Part shown: positions 3,329-5,212 of the stretch, piece after piece
Position numbering within the stretch: position 1 is the stretch's first letter
Layout of the letters: each line of letters begins with the position of its first letter
Source of the DNA: SAR324 cluster bacterium
GTDB lineage: Bacteria; SAR324; XYD2-FULL-50-16
Assembly (NCBI GenBank): GCA_002401295.1
Contig: NVSR01000179.1
Span: 1 to 5,212, forward strand
DNA: 5,212 bases
Direction of reading: 5' to 3'
Program-made: the position numbers and the translations under genes
Notes under the pieces: model-generated
The model's database searches: none
Told to the model about the DNA's origin: nothing
What the model saw: the letters and a program-made list of their open reading frames with translations, nothing else

Positions 3329-5101
3329 CTAATCTTGCATTGACTCGAAGATGTGGGCGAACTCTGTTTGAAACTCTTCAAAAACTTGCCAAACTTGAGG
3401 GCTGAAACGCTCCGCACCGCTAATGCCCAAACGATCATCAAAAGCCAAAATTTTATAGGTTTTTTCGTGAGAAAATTCCGGCTTGTATTGTCGTTTGCTA
3501 CGGAGAGCGTCATAACAGTCCGCTAAGCCTGTGATCAGGGCTTCAATGGGGATTTCCTCTCCCTTCAAGGGGGAAAGCTCACGGTAATCTTTAATGTGTT
3601 TGCTGACCGGGCTGATCGGGGTCCCATTGCCTTTGATGTTGGGGTAGCCATTTCCCATCCACGTTTGGTGATGATGCAAAGCAATATTGTAAGCCATCTT
3701 GAGTTTTGGCTCTTCCCTGCTACTATAATTCATCATCGTTTTGATAATTTGAGCACCAAAAACAGTATGCATCTGCATCATTTCCCTTTCTTCGGGAGTA
3801 TACTTTTTAGGTAATTTGATCAATTCCGGAATGGCTACTTTCCCAATATCATGGAGTGCGGCTACTTGCGAAATGGCCTCAATAAAAGAGCCGGAGCAAC
3901 CCATTTTCTGAGCGATCACCTTGGAATAGGCATTCACCCTTAGAATATGTTTGCCCGTGATTTCATCGCTATATTCCGCAGCGCTACACAGCCCCATGAC
4001 TTTTTGTAGAAATTGCTCTTCATTGGCAATGGCTAAGTTCAGCAAGCGGACGATGGCGCGGGTATTGTTCACCAAGGTTCCAATGAATAGGCTGTCATCC
4101 TCACTCAACTCCTTGCCTTGATTGAAAGCGATAATGGAGAAATCTGTTTCGTGATAGTTGACGAAGTTATTGATGGGAAAGCCAAGGAACTCCTTGACTC
4201 GCTCGTCAAAAGGGAATTCCGTTTCAAACTCTTGCCGAGAGGAGAAATCCGAAATTTCTCCACTCACCACCATTTCTTGCTGGCGGGAATGCAAAACAGG
4301 TGCGGAGGAATCTTTAGAGATGACAATTTCTTTTGAATGTTCGAGTACTTCCTCCTGGCGTTTGGTCACTTTTCCAATCAGGTTCCCTTGTTTATCTGCT
4401 TTGGTGATAAAAACACCTTGATAGCCTACCTTGAGAATTAACTCAGCCAGCTCATAGAAAAGGTCATTGCTTTTCACATAGCGATTCAAGTTCTTTAAAA
4501 AACTATGATTGAACTGAGAGATCGCAGCAAAGTGAGAACGCAGTTCTTTTTGTTGGGTAATATCTATCATCCAAATCAGGATGATTTTTTTCTCTTTTTG
4601 AGAAGGGACTAGTTTAAATTTGACATCATACCACTTGCAGGAAATTTTTGAGTAGACTTCAATCGAGCTTTCATTCTCCCCGGAATTTGCTTTTTTAACA
4701 ATCTGTTTGACGTTGTGCGTGCCAATGTAATCATAGAGATTGCTAATTCCGTATTGGCTGAAGTTTTTTTCTGTTTGCTTGCCCGCCAGTAAAACATCTC
4801 CCGATTGATCCATAATTAAAACGGGATCTTCACGCTCCATGGGCAAATTCAGCATCATTTCTTTATGCCGGTTGGAGTAGGCCATGGAAGTGCGGGAAAA
4901 TAGCTGGACGAAAACAGGTACGATGAAGGGCACTACGGAAGTAATCATATTTCCCGTAGAAAGTTGATTAATAATGAGTCCAACAAAAAGAGAGTTGATA
5001 TAAATCGAAGGCTTTACTACCTCACGAGCAAAGTAACAATAAAGCAGAGAGATCATAGGCCAGTATTCTGTGAGTTGTGTGATTAATTCAATTCCTAGCA
5101 T
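3329..5101 (-). CDS. Membrane-anchored PAS/GAF-like/HD-GYP signalling protein
   Basis: HD-GYP proteins hydrolyse cyclic-di-GMP or related cyclic dinucleotides. The 590-residue product begins with two or three hydrophobic segments (about 14-24, 34-49 and 53-69), then a PAS-like domain (about 88-188, with VLIMDQSGDVLLAG and closing WMIDITQQKELR), a probable GAF-like sensor (about 205-355) and the HD-GYP domain (about 370-545). The latter shows H385, H417-D418 in HDIGK, H445, H477-H478, G485-Y486-P487 and D528 in ADCYDAL, so most metal ligands remain. It is atypical: the usual HHE-x-x-DGTGYP reads HHQTWMGNGYP, the Glu four residues before the first His is I381, and about 20 extra residues lie between GYP and D528. 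It has no GGDEF or receiver domain. The ATG start lacks a good Shine-Dalgarno sequence; I keep it because it precedes the membrane segments. The activating signal is unknown. Reduced or altered activity is possible. Confidence 0.92.
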   Translation of the reverse strand: MLGIELITQLTEYWPMISLLYCYFAREVVKPSIYINSLFVGLIINQLSTGNMITSVVPFIVPVFVQLFSRTSMAYSNRHKEMMLNLPMEREDPVLIMDQSGDVLLAGKQTEKNFSQYGISNLYDYIGTHNVKQIVKKANSGENESSIEVYSKISCKWYDVKFKLVPSQKEKKIILIWMIDITQQKELRSHFAAISQFNHSFLKNLNRYVKSNDLFYELAELILKVGYQGVFITKADKQGNLIGKVTKRQEEVLEHSKEIVISKDSSAPVLHSRQQEMVVSGEISDFSSRQEFETEFPFDERVKEFLGFPINNFVNYHETDFSIIAFNQGKELSEDDSLFIGTLVNNTRAIVRLLNLAIANEEQFLQKVMGLCSAAEYSDEITGKHILRVNAYSKVIAQKMGCSGSFIEAISQVAALHDIGKVAIPELIKLPKKYTPEEREMMQMHTVFGAQIIKTMMNYSSREEPKLKMAYNIALHHHQTWMGNGYPNIKGNGTPISPVSKHIKDYRELSPLKGEEIPIEALITGLADCYDALRSKRQYKPEFSHEKTYKILAFDDRLGISGAERFSPQVWQVFEEFQTEFAHIFESMQD

Positions 5102-5212
5102 TCTTATAGAATGTTCCCATTGAGAGGTAAATAGATATATGCGGTAGTATGGGTAAGGAGTAGCATCACTATCGAGATCTGATAGTAGGCCCCCCCATGC
5201 AGGTGCATGGGG
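5102..5212. other. Intergenic region upstream of the HD-GYP gene
   Basis: No gene is visible in these 111 bases. They contain the 6-bp dyad ACTATC/GATAGT (5168-5173 with 5181-5186) around GAGATCT, and an 8-bp GC-containing stem at the right edge (5193-5212). A TTTACC and TATAAG pair with 17-base spacing precedes the HD-GYP start by only two bases, so it cannot serve that start codon. No reliable promoter is seen. Confidence 0.4.
5193..5212. repeat. Perfect 8-bp inverted repeat cut by the window edge
   Basis: CCCCATGC (5193-5200) and GCATGGGG (5205-5212) form a perfect stem around AGGT. The left arm is preceded by further C (5190-5192), so the stem may continue past the edge. It could be the terminator of a plus-strand or neighbouring gene outside the window or a dispersed palindromic repeat; no T tract is visible on the minus-strand side. 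Confidence 0.45.

Noticed and set aside
3310..3513. Minus-strand 67-codon frame within the HD-GYP 3' region
   Set aside because: It is an out-of-frame shadow of the HD-GYP coding sequence with no family resemblance.
4118..4421. Two plus-strand open frames opposite the HD-GYP gene
   Set aside because: They overlap each other in different frames, are antisense to a strong coding sequence and have unstructured composition.

Overview
This is a 5.2 kb stretch of a bacterial chromosome with moderate GC. All four convincing longer genes and one short one lie on the minus strand. No tRNA, rRNA, transposase, phage gene or CRISPR array is visible. The gene set (a DUF4202 protein, a CspA-family cold-shock protein, the repair glycosylase MutY, a hotdog thioesterase and a membrane PAS/GAF/HD-GYP protein) suggests a free-living Gram-negative bacterium with cyclic-di-GMP signalling. 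A proteobacterial or deltaproteobacteria/SAR324-like source is possible, but the sequence alone does not settle the taxon.

In order of transcription (right to left): 5102-5212 is an intergenic region with two dyad symmetries. 3329-5101 encodes a 590-residue signalling protein with an N-terminal membrane anchor, a PAS-like domain, a probable GAF-like domain and a C-terminal HD-GYP domain. 3189-3328 is a short gap with a perfect 12-base palindrome. 2106-3188 encodes MutY, followed after 17 bases by a PaaI-type thioesterase at 1687-2088; these two look like one operon. 1224-1686 is a long AT-rich intergenic region holding a probable terminator for that operon and a highly structured region directly before the cold-shock gene. 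1032-1223 is the cold-shock gene, followed by a strong stem-loop and then a 130-base tract with extreme G/C strand asymmetry. 138-746 is a DUF4202 protein with its own candidate promoter. 1-137 is non-coding with small GC-rich hairpins.

The genes do not form one obvious pathway. MutY removes adenine mispaired with 8-oxoguanine. The HD-GYP protein probably hydrolyses cyclic-di-GMP or a related cyclic dinucleotide in response to an unknown signal. The cold-shock protein is an RNA chaperone. DUF4202 has no established function. The most interesting material is non-coding and surrounds the cold-shock gene: a long nested hairpin ending exactly at its Shine-Dalgarno sequence, a terminator-like hairpin further upstream, and the skewed tract downstream that can be read either as a Rho-loading region (minus strand) or as a GGA-rich CsrA-binding RNA (plus strand). 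The HD-GYP domain is also atypical around its signature motif. I found nothing that amounts to a clearly new multi-gene system.
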